Shown: piece by piece, positions 1 through 8,719 of the stretch
Layout of the letters: the number at the start of each line of letters is the position of its first letter
Position numbering within the stretch: position 1 is the stretch's first letter
Assembly: GCF_036013915.1 (NCBI RefSeq)
Contig: NZ_CP107899.1
Span: 5,890,001-5,954,000 of the forward strand
DNA: 64,000 bases
DNA from: Streptomyces sp. NBC_00464
GTDB taxonomy: Bacteria > Actinomycetota > Actinomycetes > Streptomycetales > Streptomycetaceae
Direction of reading: 5' to 3'
Notes under the pieces: model-generated
Told to the model about the DNA's origin: nothing
Databases searched by the model: none
The model's input: the letters and a program-made list of their open reading frames with translations, nothing else
Translations under genes and position numbers: made by a program

Positions 1-1046
1 TGTTCGCCGTCATGCGCGAACGCGGCGTGGACGCGGTGACGATGGAGGTCTCCAGCCACGCCCTGGTGCTCGGCCGGGTCGACGGCTGCGTCTTCGACGT
101 CGCGGTCTTCAACAACCTCAGCCCGGAGCACATGGAGTTCCACTCCGGCATGGAGGACTACTTCCAGGCGAAGGCGCGGCTGTTCACCCCGCAGCGCAGC
201 AGGCAGGGCGTCGTCAACTACGACGACGAGTACGGCCGCCGGCTGATCACCGAGGCGTCCGTCCCCATCACCACGTTCTCCGCCGAGGGCCACCCGGACG
301 CCGACTGGCGCGCCGAGGACGTCGAGGTGGGCCAGCTCGGCTCCACCTTCACCGTCGTCGGGCCCAAGGGCGAACGGGCCGCAGCCAAGGCTCCGCTGCC
401 CGGCCCGTTCAACGTGGCCAACACCCTGGCCGCGATCGTCACCCTCGCCGTCGCGGGCATCGACCCGCAGGCCGCGGCCGACGGCGTCGCCGTGGTGCCC
501 GGAGTGCCCGGCCGGCTGGAGCGGGTCGATGCCGGACAGCCGTACCTCGCACTCGTCGACTACGCGCACAAGACCGACGCCGTCGAGTCGGTACTGCGCT
601 CCCTGCAGAAGGTCACCGAGGGCAAACTGCACATCGTCCTCGGCTGCGGCGGCGACCGCGACACCACCAAACGCGGCCCGATGGGCGCGGCAGCGGCCCG
701 GCTCGCCGACACCGCCGTGCTGACCTCCGACAACCCCCGCTCCGAGGACCCCCTCGGCATCCTCGCCGCCATGCTCGCGGGCGCAGCCGAGGTACCCGTC
801 CACGAACGCGGCGACGTCCTGGTCGATGCCGACCGGGCCGCCGCCATCGCGGCCGTCGTCGGCCGCGCCGCACCCGGCGACACCGTGCTGATCGCTGGCA
901 AGGGCCACGAGCAGGGCCAGGACGTCCACGGCGTGGTGCGCCCCTTCGACGACCGGGTGGTCCTGCGTGCGGCCATCGAGCGGTCCCTGGGACACGAGAG
1001 CACCACCCACCGTGCCCCCACCCACGAGAACAACAGTCAGGGATGA
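1..1046 (+). CDS. murE: UDP-MurNAc-tripeptide synthetase MurE (5' end cut by window)
   Basis: Cytoplasmic Mur ligase that adds the third, diamino-acid residue to UDP-MurNAc-L-Ala-D-Glu. Only the C-terminal ~348 codons are present; the frame is open from base 3. Visible family features are MEVSSHAL near the start, a GCGGDRDTTKRG segment, the DNPRSEDP motif that marks diaminopimelate-adding MurE, and the GKGHEQ motif near the end. Streptomyces walls contain LL-DAP, so LL-DAP is the inferred substrate. It is the first visible gene of the dcw cluster and ends 4 bases before murF, so the two are probably co-transcribed. Confidence 0.95.
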   Translation, partial: FAVMRERGVDAVTMEVSSHALVLGRVDGCVFDVAVFNNLSPEHMEFHSGMEDYFQAKARLFTPQRSRQGVVNYDDEYGRRLITEASVPITTFSAEGHPDADWRAEDVEVGQLGSTFTVVGPKGERAAAKAPLPGPFNVANTLAAIVTLAVAGIDPQAAADGVAVVPGVPGRLERVDAGQPYLALVDYAHKTDAVESVLRSLQKVTEGKLHIVLGCGGDRDTTKRGPMGAAAARLADTAVLTSDNPRSEDPLGILAAMLAGAAEVPVHERGDVLVDADRAAAIAAVVGRAAPGDTVLIAGKGHEQGQDVHGVVRPFDDRVVLRAAIERSLGHESTTHRAPTHENNSQG

Positions 1047-1050
1047 CCAA

Positions 1051-2457
1051 GTGATCGCCCTTTCCCTCGCCGAGATCACCGAAATCGTCGGCGGGCAGTC
1101 GTACGACATGCCGGATCCGGCAGTAACCGTCAGCGGGCCCGTCGTCATCGACTCCCGGGAGGTGAAGCAAGGCAGCCTCTTCGTCGCGTTCAACGGCGAA
1201 CGCGTCGACGGCCACGACTACGCGCAGCGCGCCGTCGAGGCGGGTGCGGCCGTCGTCCTGGCCGCCCGTCCCGTCGGCGTTCCCGCGATCGTCGTCGACG
1301 ACGTGGTGGCGGCGCTCGGCGCGCTCGCCCGCACCGTCGTCGGACGCCTCGGCACCACCGTCGTCGCCCTCACCGGATCCGCCGGCAAGACCTCCACCAA
1401 GGACCTGATCGCCCAGCTCCTGGAGCGCAAGGGCCCCACCGTCTACCCGGCGGGCAACCTCAACAACGAGATCGGTCTGCCGCTCACCGCCCTGCGTGCC
1501 ACCGAGGAGACCCAGCACCTGGTCCTCGAAATGGGTGCCCGCTACATCGGCGACATCTGCTATCTCACCGGGCTCGTCCCGCCGCGGATCGGCCTCGTCC
1601 TCAACGTCGGCACCGCGCACATCGGCGAGTTCGGCGGCCGGGAACAGATCGCCAAGGCCAAGGGTGAGATGGTCGAGTCGCTCCCCGAGGACGGTGTAGC
1701 CGTACTCAACGCCGACGACCCGCTCGTCCGTGCCATGTCCTCCCGGACCAAGGCCCGGGTGCTGCTCTTCGGCGAAGCCGCGGATGCGGACGTACGGGGC
1801 GAGAACGTCCGGCTCACCGAGGACGGCCGCCCCGCGTTCAGGCTCCACACACCCACCGGGTGCAGCGATGTGACCATGCGCCTGTACGGTGAGCATCACG
1901 TGTCGAACGCGCTCGCCGCGGCCGCCGTCGCCCATGAGCTGGGCCTGTCCGCAGACGAGATCGCCGTGGCGCTCTCCGAGGCGGGCACCCTCTCCCGCTG
2001 GCGCATGGAGGTCACCGAGCGTCCGGACGGCGTGACGTTCGTCAATGACGCCTACAACGCCAACCCCGAATCCATGAAGGCCGCGCTGCGCGCGCTGGCC
2101 GCCATGGGGAGGGGGCGTCGTACGTGGGCGGTGCTCGGCCAGATGGCCGAGCTCGGCGACGCCTCGCTCACCGAGCACGACGCGGTCGGACGGCTTGCCG
2201 TCCGGCTCAACGTCAGCAAGCTCGTCGCGGTCGGGGGCAGAGAAGCCTCCTGGCTGCAACTGGGCGCATACAACGAGGGTTCGTGGGGTGAGGAGTCGGT
2301 GCATGTGTCCGACGCGCAGGCTGCCGTCGACCTGTTGCGCAGTGAACTGCGCCCGGGAGACGTCGTGCTGGTGAAGGCGTCCCGGTCGGTCGGCCTGGAG
2401 CAGGTCGCCATGGCACTGCTGGACAACGCGACCGAGGGCGAGGTCGCCGGCCGATGA
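1051..2457 (+). CDS. murF: UDP-MurNAc-tripeptide:D-Ala-D-Ala ligase MurF
   Basis: Adds the D-Ala-D-Ala dipeptide to complete the UDP-MurNAc-pentapeptide in the cytoplasm. The 468-residue protein has the Mur ligase ATP loop GSAGKTST at about residues 109-116, the central-domain LNNEIGLPLT segment, and the FVNDAYNANPESM motif of the C-terminal domain. The GTG at 1051 is chosen because the protein then begins directly at the conserved IALSLAEITEIVGG start; the open frame extends further upstream but overlaps murE. The stop overlaps the mraY start (ATGA), so the two genes are translationally coupled. Confidence 0.96.
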   Translation: MIALSLAEITEIVGGQSYDMPDPAVTVSGPVVIDSREVKQGSLFVAFNGERVDGHDYAQRAVEAGAAVVLAARPVGVPAIVVDDVVAALGALARTVVGRLGTTVVALTGSAGKTSTKDLIAQLLERKGPTVYPAGNLNNEIGLPLTALRATEETQHLVLEMGARYIGDICYLTGLVPPRIGLVLNVGTAHIGEFGGREQIAKAKGEMVESLPEDGVAVLNADDPLVRAMSSRTKARVLLFGEAADADVRGENVRLTEDGRPAFRLHTPTGCSDVTMRLYGEHHVSNALAAAAVAHELGLSADEIAVALSEAGTLSRWRMEVTERPDGVTFVNDAYNANPESMKAALRALAAMGRGRRTWAVLGQMAELGDASLTEHDAVGRLAVRLNVSKLVAVGGREASWLQLGAYNEGSWGEESVHVSDAQAAVDLLRSELRPGDVVLVKASRSVGLEQVAMALLDNATEGEVAGR

Positions 2458-3524
2458 GGCAGATCCTCTTCGCGGGGGCCATAGGGCTCTTCCTGACCCT
2501 GGTCGGTACCCCGCTCCTGATCAAGCTGCTGGCCCGCAAGGGATACGGGCAGTTCATCCGGGACGACGGGCCGCGCAGCCACGGATCGAAGAAGGGCACG
2601 CCCACCATGGGCGGCATCGCCTTCATCCTGGCGACGATCATCGCGTACGTCCTGGCCAAGGTGATCACCGGCGAGGACATGCGCTTCTCCGGCGTACTGG
2701 TCCTCTTCCTGATGGCCGGTATGGGAGTCGTCGGTTTCCTCGACGACTACATCAAGATCGTCAAGCAGCGTTCGCTGGGACTGCGGGCCAAGGCCAAGAT
2801 GGCCGGCCAGCTGATCGTCGGCATCGCCTTCGCGGTGCTCTCGCTCCAGTTCGCCGACGCCCGCGGCAACACCCCCGCCTCCGACAAGCTCTCGTTCGTC
2901 GAGGACTTCGGCTGGTCGATCGGCCCGGTGCTCTTCGTGCTCTGGGCGCTCTTCATGATTCTCGCCATGTCCAACGGCGTGAACCTGACGGACGGTCTGG
3001 ACGGCCTGGCCACCGGCGCGTCGGTGATGGTCTTCGGCGCGTACACCTTCATCGGGCTCTGGCAGTTCCAGGAGTCCTGCGCCAACGCGGCAACGCTCAC
3101 CAACCCGAGCGCATGCTTCGAGGTGCGCGATCCACTCGACCTCGCAGTCGTGGCCTCGGCGCTGATGGGCTCCTGCTTCGGCTTCCTGTGGTGGAACACC
3201 TCACCCGCCAAGATCTTCATGGGTGACACCGGCTCCCTCGCCCTCGGCGGGGCGCTCGCCGGTCTGGCGATCTGCTCCCGCACCGAGTTCCTGATGGCGG
3301 TGCTCGGCGGCCTCTTCGTGATGATCACGATGTCCGTCGTCATCCAGGTCGGCTCGTTCAAGATGACCGGCAAGCGCGTCTTCCGGATGGCACCGCTCCA
3401 GCACCACTTCGAATTGAAGGGGTGGTCCGAAGTCCTTGTCGTGGTCCGCTTCTGGATCATCCAGGGCATGTGCGTGATCGTCGGCCTCGGCCTCTTCTAC
3501 GCAGGATGGGCAGCCAAGAAGTGA
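2454..3524 (+). CDS. mraY: Phospho-MurNAc-pentapeptide translocase MraY
   Basis: Integral membrane transferase that makes lipid I from UDP-MurNAc-pentapeptide and undecaprenyl phosphate. At 356 residues it has normal family length, with about ten hydrophobic segments. Active-site motifs visible are FLDDYIKI, NGVNLTDGLDGLATG, MGDTGSLALGG and the HHFELKGW loop. Its start overlaps murF by four bases and its stop overlaps the murD GTG, so three successive wall genes are coupled. Confidence 0.97.
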   Translation: MRQILFAGAIGLFLTLVGTPLLIKLLARKGYGQFIRDDGPRSHGSKKGTPTMGGIAFILATIIAYVLAKVITGEDMRFSGVLVLFLMAGMGVVGFLDDYIKIVKQRSLGLRAKAKMAGQLIVGIAFAVLSLQFADARGNTPASDKLSFVEDFGWSIGPVLFVLWALFMILAMSNGVNLTDGLDGLATGASVMVFGAYTFIGLWQFQESCANAATLTNPSACFEVRDPLDLAVVASALMGSCFGFLWWNTSPAKIFMGDTGSLALGGALAGLAICSRTEFLMAVLGGLFVMITMSVVIQVGSFKMTGKRVFRMAPLQHHFELKGWSEVLVVVRFWIIQGMCVIVGLGLFYAGWAAKK

Positions 3525-4939
3525 GCAACGTGGACTGGCAGGGCAAGCACGTCACGGTCGCCGGACTCGGGGTCTCCGGGATCCCGGCGGCCCGGGTGCT
3601 GCACGGCCTCGGCGCCGTCGTCACCGTGGTCAACGACGGTGACGACGAGCGCTCCCGCGGCCAGGCCGCGGAGCTGGAGGCGCAGGGCATCACCGTGCGC
3701 CTCGGCGACGGGGCCACCCTGCCGAAGTCCACCGAGCTCATCGTCACCACCCCGGGCTGGCAGCCCGACAAGCCGCTCTTCGCCGCGGCCGCCGAGGCGG
3801 GCGTCCCCGTCTGGGGCGACGTCGAACTCGCCTGGCGGCTGCGCGGCCCCGGTGCCGCACCCTGGCTCGCGGTCACCGGTACCAACGGCAAGACCACGAC
3901 CGTACGGATGCTCGCCTCGATCCTGGAGGCCGCCGGGCTGCGCACCGCCGCCGTCGGCAACATCGGGGTCTCGCTCCTGGACGCGGTCCTCGGCGAGGAG
4001 ACGTACGACGTACTCGCCGTCGAGCTCTCCAGCTACCAGCTGCACTGGTCCCCCTCGCTGCGCGCCCACTCCGCCGCCGTACTCAACCTGGCCCCCGACC
4101 ACCTCGACTGGCACGGCTCCATGGCGGCGTACGTCGCCGACAAGGGCCGGATCTACGAGGGCAACACCGTCGCCTGCGTCTACAACGTGGCGGACCCCGC
4201 CACCGAGGACCTGGTGCGTGAGGCGGACGTCGAGGAGGGCTGCCGGGCGATCGGCTTCACCCTCGGCACTCCCGGGCCCTCCCAGCTCGGGGTCGTCGAC
4301 GGCATCCTCGTCGACCGTGCCTTCGTGACGAACCGGCAGAAGCAGGCCCAGGAGCTGGCCGAGGTCGCGGACGTCAACCCGCCCGCCCCGCACAACATCG
4401 CCAACGCGCTGGCCGCCGCGGCGCTGGCCCGGGCCTTCGGCGTGGAGCCCGCCGCCGTGCGCGACGGGCTGCGGGCCTTCCGCCCCGACCCGCACCGGAT
4501 CGAGCACGTCGCGGACGTCGCCGGGGTCACGTACATCGACGACTCCAAGGCCACCAACACCCACGCCGCCGAGGCCTCCCTGGCGGCCTACGACCCGATC
4601 GTCTGGATCGCCGGAGGCCTGGCCAAGGGCGCCACCTTCGACGAGCTCGTGACGGGGTGTGCGAAGCGTCTGCGGGGCGTCGTGCTGATGGGCAAGGACC
4701 GGGCCGTGATCCGCGAAGCCCTCGCGCGACACGCGCCCGAGGTCCCGGTGACCGACCTCGACCGGACCGACACTGGGGCGATGTCCGAGGCGGTCCGCGA
4801 GGCGGCACGGCTCGCCCGGCCGGGAGACACCGTACTGATGGCCCCGGCCTGCGCCTCGATGGACATGTTCGTCAATTACAACAAGCGGGGCGAGGCCTTC
4901 GCGGACGCCGTCCGCGCACTCGCCGCCGAGAACGCCTGA
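3521..4939 (+). CDS. murD: UDP-MurNAc-L-Ala:D-Glu ligase MurD
   Basis: Cytoplasmic Mur ligase adding D-glutamate to UDP-MurNAc-L-alanine. The 472-residue protein shows the N-terminal VTVAGLGVSG nucleotide-sugar-binding segment (about residues 11-20), the ATP loop GTNGKTTT (120-127), the LNLAPDHLDWHG motif and the C-terminal YIDDSKATNTHA motif. GTG 3521 overlaps the mraY stop as GTGA. An in-frame ATG at 3506 inside mraY and a GTG at 3530 are alternatives, and no ribosome-binding site settles the choice. Confidence 0.95.
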   Translation: MSNVDWQGKHVTVAGLGVSGIPAARVLHGLGAVVTVVNDGDDERSRGQAAELEAQGITVRLGDGATLPKSTELIVTTPGWQPDKPLFAAAAEAGVPVWGDVELAWRLRGPGAAPWLAVTGTNGKTTTVRMLASILEAAGLRTAAVGNIGVSLLDAVLGEETYDVLAVELSSYQLHWSPSLRAHSAAVLNLAPDHLDWHGSMAAYVADKGRIYEGNTVACVYNVADPATEDLVREADVEEGCRAIGFTLGTPGPSQLGVVDGILVDRAFVTNRQKQAQELAEVADVNPPAPHNIANALAAAALARAFGVEPAAVRDGLRAFRPDPHRIEHVADVAGVTYIDDSKATNTHAAEASLAAYDPIVWIAGGLAKGATFDELVTGCAKRLRGVVLMGKDRAVIREALARHAPEVPVTDLDRTDTGAMSEAVREAARLARPGDTVLMAPACASMDMFVNYNKRGEAFADAVRALAAENA

Positions 4940-5054
4940 CGGGCCCGGCCTCCGCGCCGTACGGTCCCGGAGCACCCGGGTACGTACAGCTGTGCCGGGG
5001 CCGGGGCCCTCGGCGCCGAAGCCCCGGGCACGAGCAGTGGAGGGGACAGGGACC

Positions 5055-6497
5055 ATGCCGGCCGAAGAGAGCTCTGCCGCACGCGGCGGGGACCGCTCAC
5101 GGGCGATCCCGGCGATCAGCCGGGCGCTCCATCCGCCCCTCCTCGCGGCCGGGGGCGCACCGCTCCCCGCCGGCTTCGCCCTGCGTGTCCGGCCCGCCGC
5201 CGGCACCCGGCGGCCCCCGGCGGCCCGCTCCAGGACCTCCGGCAGCCCCCGTTCCCCCCGGGGCGGGGGAGCGCGGCGGCTGTACGAGCAGGCGCGCCGG
5301 GCCTGGGACCGCCCACTGACCGCCTACTACCTGATCCTGGGTGCGGGACTGCTCATCACCGTGCTCGGTCTGGTGATGGTCTACTCCGCCTCGATGATCA
5401 AGGCGCTGGAGCTCGGCAAGCCGGGCACGTACTTCTTCCGCAAGCAGTTCCTCGCCGCCGTCATCGGGGCCGGGCTGATGGCGGCCGCCGCCCGGATGCC
5501 CGTGAAGCTCCACCGGGCCCTGTCCTACCCGCTGCTGATGGGCGCCGTCTTCCTGATGGTGCTGGTCCAGGTGCCCGGGATAGGGATGTCGGTCAACGGC
5601 AACCGGAACTGGCTCTACCTGGGCGGCCCCTTCCAGCTCCAGCCCAGCGAGTTCGGCAAGCTGGCCCTCGTCCTGTGGGGTGCCGATCTGCTCGCCCGCA
5701 AGCAGGACAAACGGCTGCTGAACCAGTGGAAGCACATGCTCGTGCCGCTGGTCCCGGTCGCCTTCATGCTCCTCGGGCTGATCATGCTCGGCGGTGACAT
5801 GGGCACTGCGATCATTCTCACGGCCATCCTGTTCGGCCTGCTCTGGCTGGCCGGGGCGCCCACCCGGCTGTTCGCCGGAGTGCTCGCCTCCGCCGGCCTG
5901 ATCGCCTTCCTGCTGATCAAGACCAGTCCGAACCGGATGTCCCGGCTCGACTGCATGGGGGCCAGCGAACCCGGCCCCGGCGGCTCGTGCTGGCAGGCGG
6001 TGCACGGCATCTACGCTCTGGCGTCCGGCGGATGGTTCGGATCCGGGCTGGGTGCAAGTGTGGAAAAATGGGGCCAACTACCCGAACCGCACACCGACTT
6101 CATCTTCGCCATCACCGGGGAGGAACTGGGGTTGGCGGGGACGCTGTCGGTACTCGCCCTCTTCGCGGCTCTAGGCTATGCGGGTATCCGCGTGGCCGGA
6201 CGCACGGAGGACCCCTTCGTGAGGTACGCAGCGGGAGGTGTGACCACCTGGATCACGGCTCAGGCCGTGATCAACATCGGTGCGGTGCTCGGCCTGCTGC
6301 CGATCGCCGGTGTCCCGCTCCCGCTGTTCTCCTACGGGGGGTCGGCCCTGCTGCCGACCATGTTCGCTGTCGGGTTGCTGATCGCGTTCGCGCGAGCGGA
6401 TCCCGCAGCGAAGGCTGCCCTGGCCATGCGGAGGCCCGGGGTCAGATGGAAGACGATGAGACGGCGCGTCAAGAAGCGTCCGTCCGGAGAGCGGTGA
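5055..6497 (+). CDS. ftsW: SEDS-family peptidoglycan glycosyltransferase FtsW
   Basis: Polytopic SEDS protein that polymerises septal glycan strands from lipid II together with a partner class B PBP. The 480-residue protein has a long basic, Pro-rich cytoplasmic N-terminus (about residues 1-85) before the first membrane span. The conserved LPEPHTDFIFAITGEELG loop is present with the expected catalytic Asp at residue 348. ATG 5055 follows an AGGGGACAGGGACC ribosome-binding region. It sits between murD and murG as in other actinomycete dcw clusters. Confidence 0.94.
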   Translation: MPAEESSAARGGDRSRAIPAISRALHPPLLAAGGAPLPAGFALRVRPAAGTRRPPAARSRTSGSPRSPRGGGARRLYEQARRAWDRPLTAYYLILGAGLLITVLGLVMVYSASMIKALELGKPGTYFFRKQFLAAVIGAGLMAAAARMPVKLHRALSYPLLMGAVFLMVLVQVPGIGMSVNGNRNWLYLGGPFQLQPSEFGKLALVLWGADLLARKQDKRLLNQWKHMLVPLVPVAFMLLGLIMLGGDMGTAIILTAILFGLLWLAGAPTRLFAGVLASAGLIAFLLIKTSPNRMSRLDCMGASEPGPGGSCWQAVHGIYALASGGWFGSGLGASVEKWGQLPEPHTDFIFAITGEELGLAGTLSVLALFAALGYAGIRVAGRTEDPFVRYAAGGVTTWITAQAVINIGAVLGLLPIAGVPLPLFSYGGSALLPTMFAVGLLIAFARADPAAKAALAMRRPGVRWKTMRRRVKKRPSGER

Positions 6498-6503
6498 ATT
6501 TCG

Positions 6504-7598
6504 GTGCATGTCGTACTCGCCGGTGGGGGGACCGCCGGCCACATCGAGCCCGCGCTTGCCCTCGCCGACGCACTGCGGAGGCAGGACCCGAGCGTGGGAA
6601 TCACCGCTCTCGGCACGGAGCGCGGACTCGAGACCAGGCTCGTACCCGAGCGGGGGTACGAACTCGCCCTGATCCCGGCCGTACCGCTGCCGCGCAAGCC
6701 CACCCCTGAACTCATCACTGTCCCGGGCCGGCTGCGCGGCACCATCAAGGCCGCCGAGCAGATCCTGGAGCGCACCAAGGCGGACTGCGTGGTCGGCTTC
6801 GGCGGCTATGTGGCGCTGCCCGGCTACCTCGCCGCCAAGCGTGCCGGGGTGCCGATCGTGGTGCACGAGGCCAACGCCCGGCCGGGCCTGGCCAACAAGA
6901 TCGGTTCGCGGTACGCGCACGGGGTCGCCGTCTCCACCCCCGACAGCAAGCTGCGCGGTGCCCGCTACATCGGCATCCCGCTGCGCCGCACCATCGCCAC
7001 TCTGGACCGGGCCCGGGTCCGCCCGGAGGCGCGTGCCGCCTTCGGTCTCGACCCCAACCTGCCGACGCTGCTGGTCTCCGGCGGCTCGCAGGGAGCCCGC
7101 CACCTCAACGAGGTGGTCCAGCGGGTGGCGCCGCTGCTTCAGCGCTCCGGGATCCAGATCCTGCACGTGGTCGGCCCGAAGAACGAAATGCCGCGCGTCG
7201 ACAACATGCCCGGGATGCCGCCCTACATCCCGGTACCGTACGTGGACCGGATGGATCTCGCGTACGCCGCGGCGGACATGATGCTCTGCCGCGCGGGCGC
7301 GATGACCGTCGCCGAACTCTCCGCCGTCGGGCTCCCCGCCGCCTACGTCCCGTTGCCGATCGGCAACGGCGAACAGCGGCTGAACGCCCAGCCGGTGGTC
7401 AACGCCGGCGGCGGCCTGCTGGTGGACGACGCGGCGCTGACCCCCGAGTGGGTGCAGGGCAACGTCCTGCCGGTGCTGTCGGATCCGCACCGGCTGTACG
7501 AAATGTCCCGCGCCGCCGCCGAGTTCGGCCGCCGGGACGCCGACGATCTGCTGGTCGGCATGGTGTACGAGGCGATCGCCGCACGCCGAGGCGCGTGA
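6504..7598 (+). CDS. murG: UDP-GlcNAc:lipid I GlcNAc transferase MurG
   Basis: Peripheral membrane GT-B glycosyltransferase converting lipid I to lipid II. The 364-residue protein starts at GTG 6504 with the hallmark VVLAGGGTAGHIEPALALA loop. Further family segments are VVGFGGYVALPG, VSGGSQGA, and the UDP-GlcNAc-binding region CRAGAMTVAEL followed by PLPIGNGEQRLNA. It begins six bases after ftsW ends. Confidence 0.96.
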   Translation: MHVVLAGGGTAGHIEPALALADALRRQDPSVGITALGTERGLETRLVPERGYELALIPAVPLPRKPTPELITVPGRLRGTIKAAEQILERTKADCVVGFGGYVALPGYLAAKRAGVPIVVHEANARPGLANKIGSRYAHGVAVSTPDSKLRGARYIGIPLRRTIATLDRARVRPEARAAFGLDPNLPTLLVSGGSQGARHLNEVVQRVAPLLQRSGIQILHVVGPKNEMPRVDNMPGMPPYIPVPYVDRMDLAYAAADMMLCRAGAMTVAELSAVGLPAAYVPLPIGNGEQRLNAQPVVNAGGGLLVDDAALTPEWVQGNVLPVLSDPHRLYEMSRAAAEFGRRDADDLLVGMVYEAIAARRGA

Positions 7599-7605
7599 GG
7601 CGGAC

Positions 7606-7632
7606 GGGTCCGGGGGCGGCGCCCCCGGACCC
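7606..7632 (+). terminator. Strong hairpin between murG and ftsQ
   Basis: A perfect 12-base inverted repeat (7606-7617 with 7621-7632) and a 3-base loop lies in the murG-ftsQ gap. It ends five bases before the AAGGAG ribosome-binding site of ftsQ. No T-run follows, so it may be an mRNA stabiliser or attenuator rather than a full terminator. Its core resembles the GC-rich hairpin of the dispersed repeats at 13.8 and 36.9 kb. Confidence 0.5.
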
Positions 7633-7648
7633 GGCATAAGGAGCGAGC

Positions 7649-8443
7649 GTGGCCGGACCGACGACCGCCCAGCGCGGTGCAGGGCAGCAGAAGGACACTC
7701 GGGACCGCCCGCCGCGCGTGCCCGTGGAGGGGCGCCGGATGTCCCGGCGCACGCTGGTGATCGTGATCGCCGCAGCCGTGCTGCTGCTCGGCTCCGGCGC
7801 GGTCTGGGCGCTCTACGGTTCCTCCTGGCTCCGCGCCGAACAGGTCCGGATCACCGGTGTCGACGTGCTGACACCGGCCGAGGTGGAGACCGCGGCGGCG
7901 GTGCCCATGGGTGCCCCGCTGATCTCCGTCGACACGGACGCCGTGGCCGAGAGGTTGCGCCAGAAGTTGCCTCGTATCGACACAGTGGATGTCGTACGGT
8001 CATGGCCGCACGGCATCGGACTTAAAGTGACCGAACGACAGCCGGTCCTGTTGGTGAAAAAGGGTGCGAAGTTCATCGAAGTGGACGCCGAAGGCGTGCG
8101 TTTCGCCACGGTGGACAAGGCTCCCGGGCGCGTGCCTCTGCTGGAACTGACCCCTGGTCAGTCCGCGAGCCTGCGCCGATTCGGCAGCGACCGGCTGGTG
8201 CGGGAAGCAGTCCGGGTCGCGGGCGATCTTCCGGACGAAGTCGTCAAGGAGACAAAGGTCGTGCGGGTCATCTCGTACGATTCGGTCTCCCTGGGGCTCA
8301 CCGGGGACCGCACGGTGATCTGGGGGAGCAGTGAAGAAGGTGCGGTGAAGGCGAAAGTCCTCACCGCTCTCATGAAAGCTGCCCCCAAAGCGGGACACTT
8401 CGACGTGAGTGCACCCACCGCTCCGGCGGTGTCGGGTAGTTGA
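7649..8443 (+). CDS. ftsQ: Cell division protein FtsQ (DivIB family)
   Basis: Bitopic divisome protein that links septal wall synthases to the Z-ring. The 264-residue protein has a basic cytoplasmic N-terminus, one membrane span at about residues 35-54, then a POTRA-type domain (LRAEQVRITGVDVLTPAEV) and an FtsQ beta-domain. GTG 7649 is preceded by AAGGAG with good spacing. Position between murG and ftsZ is diagnostic. In this lineage ftsA does not intervene. Confidence 0.93.
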   Translation: MAGPTTAQRGAGQQKDTRDRPPRVPVEGRRMSRRTLVIVIAAAVLLLGSGAVWALYGSSWLRAEQVRITGVDVLTPAEVETAAAVPMGAPLISVDTDAVAERLRQKLPRIDTVDVVRSWPHGIGLKVTERQPVLLVKKGAKFIEVDAEGVRFATVDKAPGRVPLLELTPGQSASLRRFGSDRLVREAVRVAGDLPDEVVKETKVVRVISYDSVSLGLTGDRTVIWGSSEEGAVKAKVLTALMKAAPKAGHFDVSAPTAPAVSGS

Positions 8444-8588
8444 CGCACATTTAGCCTGGCCAGCACCCTGGTTGGTCAGCGCTACGGGTGATCACATAGG
8501 GTGAAAAGAAAAACGGGAGGTTCGGCGTGTTCGTTGAACGTGCGCCACTTGTCGACTTAGTGTCCTGTTCGGAAGAGTCCATGAAGCA

Positions 8589-8593
8589 GACAC
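8589..8593 (+). promoter_or_regulatory. GACAC motif, possible WhiA site upstream of ftsZ
   Basis: GACAC occurs in the 276-base ftsQ-ftsZ gap, 127 bases before the ftsZ start. Streptomyces WhiA binds GACAC-containing sites and is known to act on ftsZ during sporulation. A 5-base match is weak evidence on its own. Confidence 0.25.
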
Positions 8594-8599
8594 ACTGGT

Positions 8600-8624
8600 A
8601 ACCCTAAACTTCAACGTTAGGGTT
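8600..8624 (+). promoter_or_regulatory. AT-rich inverted repeat in the ftsZ promoter region
   Basis: AACCCTAA (8600-8607) and TTAGGGTT (8617-8624) form a perfect 8-base inverted repeat with a 9-base spacer, about 100 bases before the ftsZ start. It is conspicuously AT-rich for this chromosome. In Streptomyces the ftsQ-ftsZ gap carries several ftsZ promoters, one of them developmentally controlled, so an operator or promoter element is the likeliest reading. Confidence 0.5.
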
Positions 8625-8719
8625 TGGGTCGGCGTTCGGACCGTCCCAATCGGCATCCGTCGTCGCGGCGGGACTACCGCCACGCGACGACACGTAACTC
8701 GAGGCGAGAGGCCTTCGAC

